Source: Ariolimax columbianus (Eukaryota > Mollusca > Gastropoda > Stylommatophora > Arionidae). From it: 64,000 nucleotides of DNA. The translations under genes and the position numbers were made by a program. The stretch spans positions 76,077,590-76,141,589 of the forward strand of contig JAVGWX010000004.1 of the NCBI GenBank assembly GCA_036924085.1, in the 5' to 3' direction. This document shows positions 41,151-52,254 of this stretch, piece after piece; position 1 is the first letter of the stretch; the number at the start of each line of letters is the position of its first letter. The notes beneath the pieces were generated by a model, which had not been told where the DNA came from, searched no databases, and saw only the letters and a list, made by a program, of their open reading frames with translations.

Positions 41151-44070
41151 CGTCCATCACGAGCGATGAGGACCTTTTCTTTTTCATTCTAGCCAGTCCC
41201 TCCAGTCGAGTATAATGTACTTCCGGGTTGTGGATGGGTGCGGAGATGGCTGACAAGTCCGATTTTGCGATCTGCATACTCGCAGGCACGGAGGGCAAAG
41301 TTCCCTTCGTGAGACTGATATTTCACGGGCTTTTCTGACCTTTCTCCGTTGTCCGGCTGAAGTTCTTTCAGAAGCCTCGCATGACACTGCTCCTCCGCGG
41401 AGAGCTGTACGCCAGGCTGTACGGTCTTTTGCAGCATCTTCCCATGTTTCGAGGTTTATGCTTAAGGCTTTTAAAGACGTTTTTAGTGTCTCTTTAAAGC
41501 GTTTTTTTGTTGTTGGCCTCATTGGGAGCGTTCGCCATTCTGCATCTCGCCATAGAAGATTATTTTTGGCAACCCATAGTCTGGCATGCGAACCACATGA
41601 CCCACCCAGCAAATCTGTGATTGCATCATTACGGTATCAATGCTAGGGATACCAGATCTCTCAAGAACAGCAGTGTCTGGGACCCTGTTTTGCCATTTGA
41701 CATTCATCACCCTCCTGAGACAGAGTGTGTGAAAGTGATTCAGCTTCTTTGCATATCACCTGTATACAGCCCATGTTTCACTTGCATATTGCGGCACAGG
41801 GACCACAACTGCTCTGTACACTTTCAGCTTCGTCTGGAGGCTGATGCCATTTCGACGCCAGACGTTTGAGTTTAGTTTTCCAAATGTGGCGCAGGCCTTG
41901 GCGATTCTAACGTTCATCTCAACATCCATGGCTACATTCTGAGACAGTGTACTACCGAGGTATGTGAATCTAATTATAACTTTCAGTTTTTCACCATTGA
42001 TCTTGATCATTGGCTCAGTATACGTTTTGCCAGGAGTTGGGATGGTAAGTCCAAAGTTGAAACACATTAAGGAGAAATTATCCACTCTTTTCTGCAGATC
42101 AGCCTCTATGACAGCGTGCAGGACACAGTCGTCAGCAAACAGAAGATCTCTAATGGTGTGTGTCTTGACCTTAGTTTTTGCTTGAAGCCGCCTTAGGTTG
42201 AACAGCTGACCGTCTATACGATATCTTATGTCCCTTCATATGTCCCCGTCTCTGAAAGCATCAGTCAACATTGCAGAGAACTACAAGGTTGGTGCAAGCA
42301 TACATCCCTCTTTAAGGCCGTTTGTTACTGGAAAGGACTTCGAAATAGCGTCGTTTTCCTGAATTCTATCCTGCACTCCATCATGCAGTTGCCGTACTAC
42401 GATGACAAATTTTATTGGGCAGCCGTACTTTGTCATGATTTTCCACGGGCCTTCTCTGTTGACCTTATCAAACGCCTTTGTCAGGTCAATGAAGGCTACG
42501 TACAGGTTGCAGAGCTGTTCCTGAAATTTCTCTTGTAGCTGTCTGACAGCAAACACCATATCCGCGGTCCCACGCTCTTTCCAGAATCCACACTGACTTT
42601 CAGGTAGAAGACCTTCATCAAGATGAGCTGTGAGATGATTGAGAAGGATTCTGGCGAAAATCTTCCCTGCGATGGACAGTAAAGAAATGCTGCGGTCGTT
42701 ATCTCATGATTGGCGGTTATCTTTATACAGATGTATTGTTGAGGCATTCTTCAGATCTCGCGGGATGGTTTCCCTGTGCCACATCTGTTTGAAGAGCAAG
42801 TGGAGTTTTACAGTTAGTGCTATACCGCAATTTTTGAAGAACTCCACAGGAATTCCATCAAAGCCAGGTGTTTTACCATTGGAGAGTTGACGACCCGCTT
42901 TTTAGGTCTCCTCTACAGTCGGTATAACATCCAGAGCCTCGTTTAGAAGATACTGGGGCAGGCGGTCAATGGCTTCGCTGCTAACATATGATGGCTGGTT
43001 CAAGATATCACCAAAGTGCTCTGCCCAGCGTGTCATAATTTTTTCAGGATCTGTAATTAGTGTTTTCCCATTTGCATGGAGGTGGGGTAGTGAACCTGAG
43101 GAAGTTGGGCCATAAATTGCCATGAGCGCTTGATAGAGGTTGCTCATGTCATGATTGTCAGCAAATCTCTGTATATCATACGTTTTATTGCTCAGTCAGG
43201 AGTCCTGCAACTGACGCAATTTGCATTGAACAGTCCTTCACGAGGTTAGAAAAGCTGTTTTCTTGGATCTTGACTCTGGGTCATTTAATATATTCTTGTG
43301 GAGACGGTGTTTGTCAGCTAGCATCGTTTTTCTGTCCTCTGTTCTCATCAAACCAGTCGTTTTGTTTACTAATAGCGTGACCCAGGATTTCGGTAGACGT
43401 GTTATAGACTTGTGTACTAAGGGCTGACCAATTGCTATCTACACTTTTGTCGTCTAGCGAGACAGTTTGGAGATGGTTTTCTAGGGTAGCAGCAAACGTC
43501 TGTTGGAGCGACACGTTCTGTAGCTTAGTAACATCTAGCCTTTTATTGGTCTTCTTTCCCTGCTGACGTCTGGATAACTTAATTCGAATTTTTAGCTTAG
43601 ACACAATGAGTCCGTGGTCTGTCCAGCACTCGGCACCACACATAGACTTAGTCATCAGGACATCTCTTTCTAACAAGTATATAGTCAATTTGGTTCCAGT
43701 TCTTTAAGCGAGGATGCATCCAAGATGTTCTGTTTCGAGTAGGAAGTTGAAAAATCGTGTTAGTGACCAGGAGGTCATGTTCTGCACAGGTTTGGAGGAG
43801 AAGGAGTCCATTGCTATTGCAGCTACCCAGGCCATATTTTCCTTCAGTGTCATTTCAGTATATGCATCTACTCTTGCGTTGGTCCCCAAGAATTATGGGT
43901 TTGTCAGATTTTGGAACTGATGCTATGACTACTTGCAGATCTTCGAGAACTTGTCCTTGACATCGTCCTGGTTCGTCATGGTCGGTGCGTAGGCGCTGAC
44001 GATTGTGGTATGTTTCCCACCATGGTGCAGGGGGATGCTGATTGACATGAGTATGTCATTTATACCCTTT

Positions 44071-44083
44071 GGGGGGGGGGGGG
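44071..44083. repeat. Poly(G) run
   Basis: Thirteen or so consecutive G within the family B endonuclease region. It is a slippage-prone tract that helps break the frame. Confidence 0.9.
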
Positions 44084-44240
44084 GCTCTGCTAATTTATTA
44101 TCAAATTATGTTTTAATTGCAAAACCAACCCTTGCCTCTCTCTTTTCTCCAGTTTCTCTCCCTCGCTAGAAACATGCATAGCCTGACGCATTTTCGCAGA
44201 GTTGACCTTCGCCCGCAAAAAGGCTTTCCTTAGTGCTGCT

Positions 44241-44712
44241 GTGTCAATGTTGTACCTGGCTAATTCTGTTCCAATAAGGGCAGTACGCCTCTCTGGTCTG
44301 TGTCAATGTTGTACCTGGCTAACTCTGTTCCAATAAGGGCAGTACGCCTCTCTGGTCTGTGTCAATGTTGTACCTGGCTAACTCTGTTCCAATAAGGGCA
44401 GTACGCCTCTCTGGTCTGTGTCAATGTTGTACCTGGCTAACTCTGTTCCAATAAGGGCAGTACGCCTCTCTGGTCTGTGTCAATGTTGTACCTGGCTAAC
44501 TCTGTTCCAATAAGGGCAGTACGCCTCTCTGGTCTGTGTCAATGTTGTACCTGGCTAACTCTGTTCCAATAAGGGCAGTACGCCTCTCTGGTCTGTGTCA
44601 ATGTTGTACCTGGCTAATTCTGTTCCAATAAGGGCAGTACGCCTCTCTGGTCTGTGTCAATGTTGGACCTGGCTAATTCTGTTCCAATAAGGGCAGAACG
44701 CCTCTCTGGTCT
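44241..44712. repeat. 59-bp minisatellite inside LINE endonuclease, 8 units
   Basis: The unit is 'gtgtcaatgttgtacctggc' + 'taactctgttccaataaggg' + 'cagtacgcctctctggtct', starting 44241, 44300 and so on. On the minus strand one unit spells the endonuclease codons RPERRTALIGTELARYNIDT. The inner units are nearly identical and the outer ones more diverged. With a 59-bp period the frame shifts each unit, so the array destroys the ORF. Confidence 0.95.
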
Positions 44713-45120
44713 GTTTATGTTAGAGTCGATGTCAAGTAGGCTGCGCATATTCCAAGTACCGAGATTGAGTGGGGAGAATCTTTCCCTTTTGTTTCTAATT
44801 TGTTTCTTTGCTTGACTGCAGCTTAGCTTGTCAGCAGACTTACGCTCTCCGCTTCGCCGCTCGCCCGTCGTCACAGGACTCGACTGTGTTAGTACTGGAT
44901 ACATGGAAAGAGAATGACTTGCGCGATGAATTTGATTTAAGTGAGGAAGGGTTGCGCAGTTCGTCGACCTCACTCTCTCGTCCGAATCCAACTTTAACCA
45001 GTGGCAAGACAAGTCAGGGTGACTGGATATGGACTCGGGTGCAGAGGATGACCACGGCTGCTCAGGTGTCACGCCGTTTTCTGTGAGGTCCACGACGCTC
45101 AGCACATTTGCTGTCGCGGT

Positions 45121-46239
45121 AGCCTGATGACGAATTTCCGGCTTAGCTTGCTAGGTTTGAGCAGGGCAGGGCAGATCTTTAAAAGCTTTTCCTGGTCTTC
45201 GCTTCCGTTTTTTTTCTTTTACCACCTCTCCTGCCCCTTTTGTTTCTGTGCGTTTGATTGGGTCTCTCGCTGAGAGGGCTCATAGGTAGGCAAGACGTCT
45301 TGTCACCTCCAGTGGTAATGAGTGACCCCTACACACCTTTGGTCTAAGTGTCAGCAAGGTGCCTCAAGAGTAAGTGTACATTTTCGCTGTACGGCCAAGC
45401 GATGTTTCGTTTACTCGTTGACGGGAATATGGGACGATAGGCTTAGAGTTCGACTACAGCTAGAATAAGGCACATTATCAAATCCGTGTATCTTATTTCA
45501 AATATAATAACTGTAGTACGGTCATCATGTAATGTTCCGTCAATAAAATATTTCTTGAATTCACTCGGGTTTTGGAGGAAGATGAAAAATCATAAAATAT
45601 CCAAAGCTGGCGTGTCAGCGGCCATCACGGCGCTCGACCGGAAGTTTAAACACCAAATAGTATCCCGCTGAAAGCAATACTATACAGAAACAATGAATAC
45701 ATAACCAAGGAGCAAAAGATGGATAGCAGAAATAACAGAAGCGGTGAAACTCCCGTTAACGAAGCACATACTTGGGCCCGGTCAATAAACCTGTTCATAA
45801 CCTACCGCTGGAAGACACCAGCAGGACTAAAGCGAAAAGAAGAAGATTTGTTCTCTATTTCGTTAAACTTTGGCAATAAGGAACTTGTATTAGCTATTTG
45901 TCTTAATCTTTACTTGACCTTTGGTGAGAAAATGCTTTCGATCAAGCAGTTAGGAAAAGCTTGCCCAGGTTAGAATGACCCTGACCAGTGGCCCGTAATA
46001 CGTTTCGTTAATATGGTCTGGTAAACAATTAACTGGGGCGTGTCCTTGATTTTGAACACTTAACAAGTTTCAATTTGATCTTAGACAAGGTTCTAAAGTT
46101 ATCTGTCCGAGTACTCTCAAATGGTGTTTACTAGGATCTCCTTCTTGTGTTTCTTTTGGGCCTATGACTCTAGCACTTGCAACTAAGCATCATTTTGACG
46201 CCTGGCACTGTCATATTTATCTTCATGTTGGACCCTATC
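45121..46239. other. Unassigned interval, possibly LINE 5' UTR at left
   Basis: 45121-45400 could be the 5' UTR of the family B LINE (no ORF, follows the first coding block). Beyond that I see nothing recognisable; ORFs 45486-45671 and 45719-45973 have no motif. Confidence 0.4.
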
Positions 46240-47450
46240 CATTAACTTGACTACATATGGTTCACTATATATTAAGTTGGCTTTATATGGTTCACTATAT
46301 ATTAAGTTGGCTTTATATGGTTCACTATATATTAAGTTGGCTTTATATGGTTCACTATATATTAAGTTGGCTTTATATGGTTCACCATATATTAAGTTGG
46401 CTTTATATGGTTCACTATATTTTAAGTTGGCTTTATTCCGCCTTTTGATTTTAACTTAATTTGATATGGCATTTTGAACATAAACGTGATTTTATACGGC
46501 CTGTAATCTATTCTCACATCTATTTAGCTTTTATGTCAATTTACTGAACTTCATAAAGTGTGTTGTTTGTTAATTTGACTTTAAGCAGTTCTTTGTTCTA
46601 CAGCTTGGCCTAATGCGATTCTTTAACTTGATTTTCATGCAGTTCTTTGTCCATTAATTTTACTGAATGTAGTTATTTGTCCATTAACTTGACTGTATGT
46701 AGTTCTTTGTCCAATAACTTGACTCTAAGTAGTTCTTTGTTCATTAACGTGATTGTATGTAGTTCTTTGTCCACTAATTTCACTGTATGTAGTTCTTTGT
46801 CCAATAACTTGACTGTATGTAGTTCTTTGTCCTCTAATATTGACTATGTAGTTCTTTGTCCAATAACTTGACTGTATGTAGTTCTTTGTCAATTAACGTG
46901 ACTGTATGTAGTTCTTTGTCCATTCATTTCACTGTATGTAGTTCTTTGTCCGCTAACTTAACTGTATGTAGGTCGTTGTCCATTAAGTTGACTTCATGCA
47001 GCTCTTTGTTCATTAACTTGACTTCATGCAGCTCTTTGCCAATTAACAATTATGCAGTTGCTCCCTAACGCAGATTTATTGTAGAATCACCTATTTAATT
47101 AACCTCATGAGGCCATGTGCCATATAATTTGACTTCGTGCAGCCCCGTTCCCATTGACTAAACTTCCTGCGAACCAGTGCTCACCACTTGATTTCACGCG
47201 CCTTGTGTCCAATTAACTTGACTTCATAGGATCCTGTGTCCATTAACGATTGTATGCAGCCCCGTGTCAATAAATTGACTTTATGCGGCCCTGTTCTCTT
47301 TAACGTGACTTCACGTGGCTCTGTGTTCATTAACTTGTATTCATGCGATCATGTTCTCATTTAATTGACTTCAAGCGGCCCGTTCTCTATTAACTTGACT
47401 ATATTTGGCTCTGTGTTCATAACTTGATCTAATGCTACTCTCTCCTGGTT
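46240..47450. repeat. 30-bp satellite, two subarrays
   Basis: 46251-46440 has about six near-identical 30-bp units ('gttggctttatatggttcac' + 'tatatattaa'). 46560-47060 has about 16 units of 30-31 bp of the type 'gtccattaacttgactgtat' + 'gtagttcttt'. 47060-47450 has more diverged units ('ttaacttgacttcatgcggc' type). All share the core 'ttaa.ttgact..at', so they seem to be one satellite with local homogenisation. Confidence 0.9.
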
Positions 47451-48009
47451 CAGAACTTGAGGCCCCTGATATGAGTTCTACTGAACTAAAGACACGACAA
47501 ACTAACAATACTCAGCATTCCATTCCTAGTGATTCTGGCCCTTACAGGGCGTGCTTCCTCTGAGAATAAAAAAGGCTTTTAATATTACTAAACACACACA
47601 TTAACCGACTTTGTGTTACTTCCCCCTGTCTCTAAACGTATTCACAAGTTGCGTTAATGGATCTTTCATTTGAACACAATGTATGTGTGTACGTGTGAAT
47701 GATTTTATATGGATGAGAGGAACTCTCCTCCCCCCTCCCCCGCCCTTTCACACACACATACATGTGGTGATGTTTGTTGTATTTGTTTGATGAACGATAA
47801 CCATTTAGGCTCTTTCCTCCATTTGTATTACTCTATTCTCATTAGAGCCCATTAGACAGCGTTAATTTTAATAACCACAACAGTATACAATTTACACAGG
47901 ACCTGGTCTGCACATCTGAACAATGCACTTAATGCGAATGTGCTTTCCTGGATGTCGGTAGATAGGGACAAGAAGACTGTACTGTGTACAGGTGTGGAGT
48001 CCTTATCAT
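47451..48009. other. Unassigned interval
   Basis: No feature beyond short CA and C-rich tracts near 47725-47765. Confidence 0.4.
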
Positions 48010-48500
48010 AGAAGGGATATAAACATGCTGGAAACAAATACAAAAAAGAGCGACACAGCTGATATTGGGATTCCAGAATTACAGTTATGAGGAAAGAAAA
48101 CCCGGCCTACGGTTTCTAGAAAAGAGAAGAATTCGTGGTGACTTAATACAGGTTTATAAGATGATCAGAAGAACGGATAAATTAGACTATAACAAGTTTT
48201 TTTCAAAATACAACCACCCACAAGAACAAGAGAGCAAAGCTACAAATTAACTAAAGAGATGTCCAGATTAGATATTGTGAATATTTTTTTGTCATAGAGT
48301 GGTGAATGCTTGGAATGCATTACTACAGCAGGTAGTGGAGGCAGAGACAATTAATGCATTTAAGAATAAATTGGATCCGCATAGATTTAGAGCAAGGTAA
48401 TGTAAATTAAACTGGTTGTATACCGACTCTGCAGATTCTTCTTAACCAGCATACAGACGTTAAGTTAAGTCAAGTTAAGTTAAGTTAAGTTAAAAAGATG
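48010..48500 (+). mobile_element. CR1/Jockey-like LINE 3' end with AAGTT tail
   Basis: The plus strand reads GFQNYSYEERKPGLRFLEKR, RIRGDLIQVYKMIRRTDKLD, YNKFFSKYNH, then after stops VVNAWNALLQQVVEAETINA, FKNKLDPHRFRAR. This is the standard ending of CR1/Jockey-type RT proteins (YEERL..L.L..LE.RR.RGDLI.VYK). It ends in tandem 'aagtt' (about 48450-48495). Confidence 0.85.
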
Positions 48501-48539
48501 GCCACTGCCGCATTGGGTGAGTGTCGAAAGAGGTGTAAC

Positions 48540-49230
48540 AGTTATTAGACTATAACAAGTTTTTTTCTTCAAAATACAACCACCTACAAGAACAAGCGGC
48601 AGGGCCATTTCTACCATTAGGCAAGACTAAGCGGCAAAAGGGCGGAAACAATATTAATTTGAAATCAAGCAGCGAAACAAATGAGCAAATTAGGATTTTT
48701 TAAAAATGAAATAGAAGAAAAATGGTGGTTCTGTTGATGTTTTTAGTGTTACTATTAATTATTGATTTTTGATAATCGATCGCGAGGTAGGTTTTGTACT
48801 TCTCATTCAACATATCTAAAAGGTCAGTGCAATTGATGTTTCGTGTAAAAGAGTTAAGTTACTATTAATATTATATTATACAAGTTCTTTTATATCTAAT
48901 ACATTTATTCTTCTAGCCTGGATGACAGGGGGAGAGAGAGATGGTAGTAAAAGTGAGGGTGCGGCATTTGTCAATTCTCGTCTAGGGCGGTACAACACCT
49001 AAACTGACCTAGAAACGGTTCTGACAATATGGCACAGCCACAAATTAACTTAAGAGAGGCTCAGATTAGATATTAGGAAATATTTTGTAGTCAGATAGTG
49101 GTGAATGCTTGGAAGTAGAGGAGGCAATGACAATTAATTCATTTAAGACTAGATTGGATACACATAGCCTTTAAACTGGTTGTATACGGACTATGCAGAG
49201 TCTTCTAAACCAGTATAAAAACGTAAAGTT
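48540..49230 (+). mobile_element. Second CR1/Jockey-like LINE 3' end, interrupted
   Basis: 'agactataacaagttttttt' + 'cttcaaaatacaaccacct' repeats 48184-48222 of the neighbouring copy. After an insertion at 48600-49023 it continues 'ccacaaattaactt', 'gtggtgaatgcttgga' and 'cattcaatt..tttaagac' to 'ctggttgtatacggactatg' and 'aaaacgtaaagttaagt'. A shorter version of the same 3' end as the previous entry, tandem with it. Confidence 0.8.
48600..49023. mobile_element. Possible hAT-type MITE (424 bp)
   Basis: It lies inside a LINE copy whose uninterrupted relative shows the insertion limits. The left end 'cagggccatttcta' and the reverse complement of the right end 'cagaaccgtttcta' agree at 11 of 14 positions and start with CAG as hAT ends do. 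Flanking 8-mers are 'acaagcgg' and 'acaatatg' (5 of 8 identical), so a target duplication is only suggestive. AT-rich, non-coding interior. Confidence 0.5.
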
Positions 49231-49622
49231 AAGTTCTGCATGATGAGAGTAGGCGAACGTTTGACAAGGCATACCATACTGTTCAGACATATCAGTCAGG
49301 GTCAAGCAAGCTATACTGGTCAAGACCTCCACCTCACTTCCACGCAGTTCACTCTGGACACAGGTGTTTTTTTTTTCAAGGCAGACTAGCAAACGAGGTG
49401 GGGGATCGATGTAATCCCGGTAGTAGTAAGCGATACGCTGATGAAGTCAAGCATAGCAAAATAACTTGGAGGACCTGGTCCACCTTAATCAGCACGCTTT
49501 GGAATGTGAAGAAAGCTAATGCAACTCGACACTTTATGTTTTGTTTCAGGGCGTGTGGAAGAGAAATTTACTCATCGTCTGCATTCAACAACAACAACAA
49601 CAGGAACAACAACAACAACAGC
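49225..49622 (+). mobile_element. Family R retroposon copy with (AAC)n tail
   Basis: It runs from 'gttcagacatatcagtcagg' (VNTR-type unit) through 'tggtcaagacctccacct', 'gatcgatgtaatcccggtag', 'gtaagcgatacgctgatgaa', 'ggaggacctggtccacc' and 'agggcgtgtggaagag' to 'caacaacaacaacaggaac' and more AAC. The order matches 31061-31365 and 49826-50222. Confidence 0.75.
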
Positions 49623-49825
49623 AGCAACAGTTATGTATAACTTCTCCAGGGTAGATTGCCTTGAGTGAAACAGAGAGGAGAATAGGAAACACATACACTG
49701 ATATCATATCGAAAGAGGCGACTAACATGGCTGCATGGTAGATTTCTCTATGTGGGACAGAGACAAGAATAGGACTACAGTCACACTGAGATTATGTCGT
49801 AAGAGACGACACATAATATAGGGTC

Positions 49826-50222
49826 GGGGAGGAAGACTAACGTCTGGTCAGGCAAAATATGCTGATTAGACATGTTAGTTAGTGTCAGACATAATATGCT
49901 GATCAGACATGTCAGTTAGGGTCAGGCAAAATATACTGATCAGACATGTTAGTTAGGGTCAGGCAAAACGTACTGGCCAAGACCCTCACCTAGGCTTCCC
50001 ATGGCAGCCTAGCTAACGAGATGAGGGATCGGCGTGATCCCCGTAGTAGTGAGCGACCCGCAAATGAAACCAAGCATAGCACAACCGTCTGGAGGACCCC
50101 AGTCCACTTTCAGTAGCACGCTCTAGATGTGAGGAAAACTACCGCAGCCCGCCACTTAACGTCCTTTTCAGGGCGCACAAAAGAGTAACTTACGCATTGT
50201 CGGCTTTCGCAAACAACAAACA
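49826..50222 (+). mobile_element. Family R retroposon copy with 3-4 VNTR units
   Basis: Units of about 37 bp ('gtcaggcaaaatatactgat' + 'cagacatgttagttag') repeat from 49838 to 49965. Then 'accctcacctaggc', 'gggatcggcgtgatcccc', 'gtagtagtgagcgac', 'ctggaggaccccagtccac' and 'gggcgcacaaaagagtaact' follow. It ends 'cgcaaacaacaaacaa'. Confidence 0.75.
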
Positions 50223-50844
50223 ATCCAAGGGTCTCAGCTTTATGTCAAACTCATAATTACGTTTGCCAGCTTTTATCAAGCACGTCCACCTTCGGCCAAT
50301 GCCGACACGTTTCCCACGAAAGGATCAAAGTTATGGAGTTTTTTCAGTGTAAGTTTTACCTTTCGGGGAAGGGGAGGGGGGGGGGGGGAGGATGATGCGC
50401 GTCGTGCTCAATTCGAACAGGAAAAAGATCAACTTCGACCAATCCCCAACCCACGCATGATTTTCACAAAAGGATCAAAGTAATTTCGTTTTGAATCTCT
50501 TCTTTTCTTTGCGGGAGTGTTTGCTGATTCTGACAGTGCTCTATTCGTGCACGAAGATCAGCGTTATAGTTATTTCCCTTTCCTTTCACATGTGCCGTTA
50601 AGGGCCGTTGGGAGATGACGTACTCCTTGTTTGGACCACATGTGTTGCCCCGGTTGTTGTAAGCTCAGGATGATGTAGATTTATTCTTACGTGCACTATC
50701 CATCTGCAACGTAACTTTCCTCGTGCCTTGTAGCCATATCTGTCTTGTATTGTAAGCGTGCAATATTCGTTGATCAGTTTGCGTTCTCATCAGTTGAATG
50801 AATTATCGGATTTTCTGTCTTTAAATGTATTCAGTAGAAGAGGA
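50223..50844. other. Unassigned interval
   Basis: Contains a G-rich tract at about 50371-50391 and duplicated phrases ('cacgaaaggatcaaagt' near 50315 and 'cacaaaaggatcaaagtaat' near 50465) that suggest a roughly 150-bp diverged tandem duplication. No coding motif. Confidence 0.45.
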
Positions 50845-51740
50845 TGTTGTTGTTGTTGTTGTTGCTGAATGCCCACAATGAGTAAGATTACTCTTTTGTA
50901 CGCCCTGAAAAGGACGTTAAGTGGCGGGTTGTCGTAGCTTTCCTTACATCCCGAGCAGGGGATGGCGTGGGCTATTGGTTAAGTGACACGGCTCACAAAC
51001 CGAGGGTGTTGTGTTGGCTCAGCATCACAGCACCGGCCGTTACTCGGGGGAAGCAAACCCTTAGTAAATACAGGAGGAAGCAGACCCTTACATAAATAAA
51101 TGCCGAAGTGGGATGCACTGGGCCGACAGGCGCAAAATAAAAAACATAGTGAACGCACATAAGGCGCAACGCAAACAAACGATAAAAAACATCCCGAGCG
51201 GGCTGATGAAGGTGTAACACAATCCTTCAGACGGTTGTGATATGCTTGTCTTCATCTTCGTGTCGCTCACTACTATGGGGATCACGTCAATCCCTCTCCT
51301 CATTAGCCAGACTGTCATGAAAACAGCCCGTTTCCAGGAAGGGCTACGGGGAGCCCGAGGTGAGAGTCTTGGCCAGTATATTTTGCTTCACTCTGCTTAG
51401 ATTGTCTGATCAGTATATTTTGCCTGACTCTGCCTAGCATGTGTGATCAGTATGTTTTACCTGACTCTGCCTAGCCTGTCTGATCAGTGTATTTTGCCTG
51501 ACTCTGCCTAGCATGTCTGATCAGTATGTTTTGCCTGACTCTGCCTAGCATGTCTGATCAGTATGTTTTGCCTGACTCTGCCTAGCATGTCTGATCAGTA
51601 TGTTTTGCCTGACTCTGCCTAGCATGTCTGATCAGTATGTTTTGCCTGACTCTGCCTAGCATGTCTGATCAGTATGTTTTGCCTGACTCTGCCTAGCATG
51701 TCTGATCAGTATGTTTTGCCTGCTGACCAGACGTTAACCT
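50845..51740 (-). mobile_element. Family R retroposon copy with 9-unit VNTR and nested SINE
   Basis: Reading the plus strand: (GTT)n at 50847-50865, 'gaatgcccacaatgagtaag', 'cgccctgaaaaggacgttaa', 'acatcccgagcagg', the SINE-2 insertion, 'acatcccgagcggg', 'gctcactactatggggatca', 'cagcccgtttccagg' and 'gtcttggccagta'. A 37-bp VNTR follows ('gtctgatcagtatgttttgc' + 'ctgactctgcctagcat') from about 51385 to 51722. It is the longest copy and gives the full order tail, body, VNTR. Confidence 0.8.
50960..51188 (+). mobile_element. SINE-2 copy with 14-bp target-site duplication
   Basis: It begins 'ggatggcgtgggctattggt' with 'tattggttaagtgacacggc' as A box. The B-box region ('gtgttggctcagcatc') is decayed. 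The body is 'gccgttactcgggggaagca' and 'tgggatgcactgggccgaca'; the end is 'aacgataaaaa'. It is bracketed by 'acatcccgagcagg' (50946-50959) and 'acatcccgagcggg' (51189-51202), one mismatch in 14. Confidence 0.85.
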
Positions 51741-52254
51741 TCTCTCCCAGTACAAGAAGTAGAGGTAGTTCTAATCAAATTTTCTAATGCCACCATTTAT
51801 CAGGTTATCTCTCCTGGAGACCCCAATCAGCAATGACTTGTATTAGAATTCATTTTATGGGCAATCTTCTCTTGCTGGGATTTCTGCATGGTTAAATTTG
51901 ACATTCTTAATCTCTTTCTTGTGCGTTCGTCCAGAAAATGACTTTTGTAATGCCTTGTCGTAGTTTACAGCGAGGCTGCAATATCAGCGCTTTTCGGCCC
52001 AACGGCCTATTTCAGCTCGTTCTTTGAGACCATATATGTTTACTTTATTCGATCCCTAATCTCTTTATCCAGACTGCCTGGTTGTAGTCTGTTTCCAGGG
52101 CTGCCACTTGGAGGCAAAATAGGGTCTTCGTCAGTTATGTGCCACTGATTCTGACGCAAGCAGCTAACTTTTGGTCACTAGCTGCTGCAAACTTATTCAC
52201 GTCTGCATCTTTGGCAGTCAATCAATCAGAAACGATCTTTTCAGCTTCTTCTGT
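51741..52254. other. Unassigned interval
   Basis: No feature recognised. 51745-51770 continues the family R edge seen at 32150-32165 ('agacgttaaccttctctccc'). Confidence 0.4.

Larger units (their letters stand above)
41165..45120 (-). mobile_element. Family B LINE, near full length but broken
   Basis: Minus strand from 45120 down. An N-terminal region comes first, then the endonuclease start LNLGTWNMRSLLD (about 44727-44765) and the repeat-expanded RPERRSALIGTELAR region. Further endonuclease pieces follow (43300-44030), then a linker WAEHFGDILNQPSY (near 43000), RT with GIPVEF-like codons, motif A AFIDLTKAFDKV (near 42465-42500), VTNGLKEGCMLAPTL, motif C LLFADDCVL (42119-42145), FTYLGSTLSQNVAMD, VWRRNGISLQTKLKVYRAVV, GHVVRMPDYGLPK and a decayed zinc finger (IGLVSHLRTH near 41230). 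Many stops and frameshifts are present. It is the best guide to family B's domain order. Confidence 0.88.

Noticed and set aside
51385..51722. Regular direct repeats that could suggest a CRISPR array
   Set aside because: Units are contiguous, with no unique spacers, and lie within an animal retroposon. The same holds for 44241-44712 and 61465-62172.
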